A DNA stretch of 5,143 bases from Acinetobacter sp. GTDB lineage: Bacteria; Pseudomonadota; Gammaproteobacteria; Pseudomonadales; Moraxellaceae. A program made the position numbers and the translations under genes. The notes beneath the pieces are model-generated. The model saw only the letters and a list, made by a program, of their open reading frames with translations, searched no databases and had not been told where the DNA came from. Position 1 is the first letter of the stretch; each line of letters opens with the position of its first letter. This document shows, in pieces, positions 4,211 through 5,143 of this stretch. The stretch is taken from positions 1 through 5,143 of the forward strand of contig JASLJB010000148.1 in the NCBI GenBank assembly GCA_030152605.1. Reading direction: 5' to 3'.

Positions 4211-5143
4211 TTACCAGACTCGACTCAGGCCTGCGCCAAAGGTGGATTTATCCTGACTATTAAATGCCGCACTGCCTTTGATCACCCATTTGCCACTGTC
4301 CACAGCCATCGAAGCACCGATCGCCACGGCATTCTGACCACGATGATGACCGACACCGACCCCAATGGAACGTTGTCCACCCACGAAGACTTGCGGAATA
4401 TTGGCCATGGCCGATATCCCTGCGATCGCCGCACTGGCACGTCGATCAACTTGAACCACATTTTGGTTGAGCTGATGGATTTGTTGATTCAACTGCTCCA
4501 CCTTGCCGCCGATTCGACTCGACACTTGATTGAGTTGCTGCACATTCACTGCATCAGTATTTTCAGTTCCTGCTGCAACATGGGTAATTTGACGTTGAAC
4601 CGTATGACTGCCCACCGACACACTATTTTCACGATCCGCCACCGCATCAGTGCCCAAGGCCACGGCATTCTTGGCACTGGCGATCGCGTTATACCCCAGT
4701 GCAACACTGCGATCAGCACTGGCTTTGGACTGATGGCCTAAGGCCAGTGCTTGATCAGCGCTGGCAACGGCTTGATTACCGATTGCTGCGGAATTTTTAG
4801 CACTTGCCTGTGCTGCATTGCCACCGGCCAATGCGTTCTCACCCACAGGCGTTGGCATCACAATCGTCCCCGTTGGATTGACTTGGAACATGCCATCGCG
4901 ACCATTCTGTAAATTACTGACATTGCCTTTGATTTGGTTGAGATTGAGATTAAGCCCGCCTGTTACGTTACTGATTTGTTGATCGGTATAGTCTTTGGCA
5001 TTGGATAAACCACTGTCCAATTGTCCTTTATTGACAGCATCGGCAGCATTGACCGCGTTTGCCACATTACTGATCAGTGTTCCGCCGCTTGTCACGACAC
5101 TATTGTTGTATTTATCCTGAGCAATCCGGCTTTGCACCCCTGC
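4211..5143 (-). CDS. Trimeric autotransporter adhesin, C-terminal part (5' end outside window)
   Basis: This is the end of a type Vc secreted adhesin: three chains form a surface fibre anchored by one outer-membrane barrel. The frame is open to the window edge, so only the last 310 residues are visible; numbering starts at the edge. Residues 24-42 form a neck motif ending in D-A-V-N-K-G-Q-L. A short coiled coil follows (about 43-80). Then comes a YadA-like head of 14-residue repeats with Gly at 108, 122, 136, 150, 164 and 178, and a second neck (185-206, with D-A-V-N-V-Q-Q-L). A short stalk has heptad positions I211, V215, L218, I222, L225, V229 and V232. The YadA-type anchor (about 234-310) has four beta strands and ends in an aromatic residue, W310. 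A head so close to the anchor resembles the C-terminal head of AtaA from Acinetobacter sp. Tol 5. Full length and binding partner cannot be known here. The next gene downstream is ubiC, 189 bases away. Confidence 0.93.
   Translation of the reverse strand, partial: AGVQSRIAQDKYNNSVVTSGGTLISNVANAVNAADAVNKGQLDSGLSNAKDYTDQQISNVTGGLNLNLNQIKGNVSNLQNGRDGMFQVNPTGTIVMPTPVGENALAGGNAAQASAKNSAAIGNQAVASADQALALGHQSKASADRSVALGYNAIASAKNAVALGTDAVADRENSVSVGSHTVQRQITHVAAGTENTDAVNVQQLNQVSSRIGGKVEQLNQQIHQLNQNVVQVDRRASAAIAGISAMANIPQVFVGGQRSIGVGVGHHRGQNAVAIGASMAVDSGKWVIKGSAAFNSQDKSTFGAGLSRVW
4610..4819 (-). repeat. Five imperfect 42-base tandem repeats coding for the adhesin head
   Basis: Five consecutive 14-residue units (window residues 109-178) each end in a hydrophobic residue plus Gly, and most carry A-S-A in the middle. 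Each unit is one turn of the YadA-like left-handed beta-roll. A partial sixth unit ending at Gly108 precedes them. The DNA copies have diverged, so the period is clear in the protein but imperfect in the bases. Such arrays can gain or lose units by recombination, changing head length in frame. Confidence 0.85.

Noticed and set aside
4422..4687. Two copies of the palindrome GCGATCGC (4422-4429 and 4680-4687)
   Set aside because: Both lie in adhesin codons for small residues such as Ala and Ile; repeated codon use explains them.
4343..4741. Plus-strand frame opposite the adhesin head and anchor
   Set aside because: The open frame is a by-product of the repetitive Ala/Gly-rich sense codons.
4610..4819. 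Regularly spaced repeats that might suggest a CRISPR array
   Set aside because: The 42-base units are contiguous, imperfect and in frame, and they code for YadA-like head repeats; there are no spacers.

Overview
The window looks like chromosomal DNA of an Acinetobacter-like gammaproteobacterium (Moraxellaceae). This is an inference from three things: AT-rich spacers around moderately GC-rich genes, a ubiC-ubiA pair, and the C-terminus of a large trimeric autotransporter whose head lies next to its membrane anchor, as in the AtaA/Ata adhesins of Acinetobacter. No database search was possible, so genus and species remain unproven.

Layout from left to right. A complete tRNA-Asn(GUU) gene (45-120, +) has a near-consensus sigma-70 promoter in front and a strong hairpin terminator behind. 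All protein genes are on the minus strand. The first (264-518) is a small single-pass membrane protein of unknown function that converges on the tRNA gene and can share its two-way terminator. Next is a lipoprotein of the alpha/beta-hydrolase, secretory-lipase type (710-1987), apparently a single-gene unit with its own terminator at 616-640. A 637-base gap without genes (1988-2624) follows; it holds two inverted repeats on the downstream side of the ubi genes and a short octamer present three times. Then come ubiA (2625-3509) and ubiC (3512-4021), separated by 2 bases. The right end (4211-5143) is the 3' part of a trimeric autotransporter adhesin gene cut by the window edge.

How the genes work together. 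UbiC removes pyruvate from chorismate to give 4-hydroxybenzoate, and UbiA prenylates that product in the inner membrane; these are the first two committed steps of ubiquinone synthesis. Their order and spacing indicate translational coupling. The adhesin lies upstream in the same direction, but nothing links it functionally to quinone synthesis. The lipoprotein lipase and the small membrane protein look like independent units. No mobile element, CRISPR array, phage gene or defence system is visible, and I found no convincing undescribed multi-gene system. The points most worth a second look are the structured gap downstream of ubiA, an inverted repeat upstream of ubiC, the ubiC start codon, and the small membrane protein.
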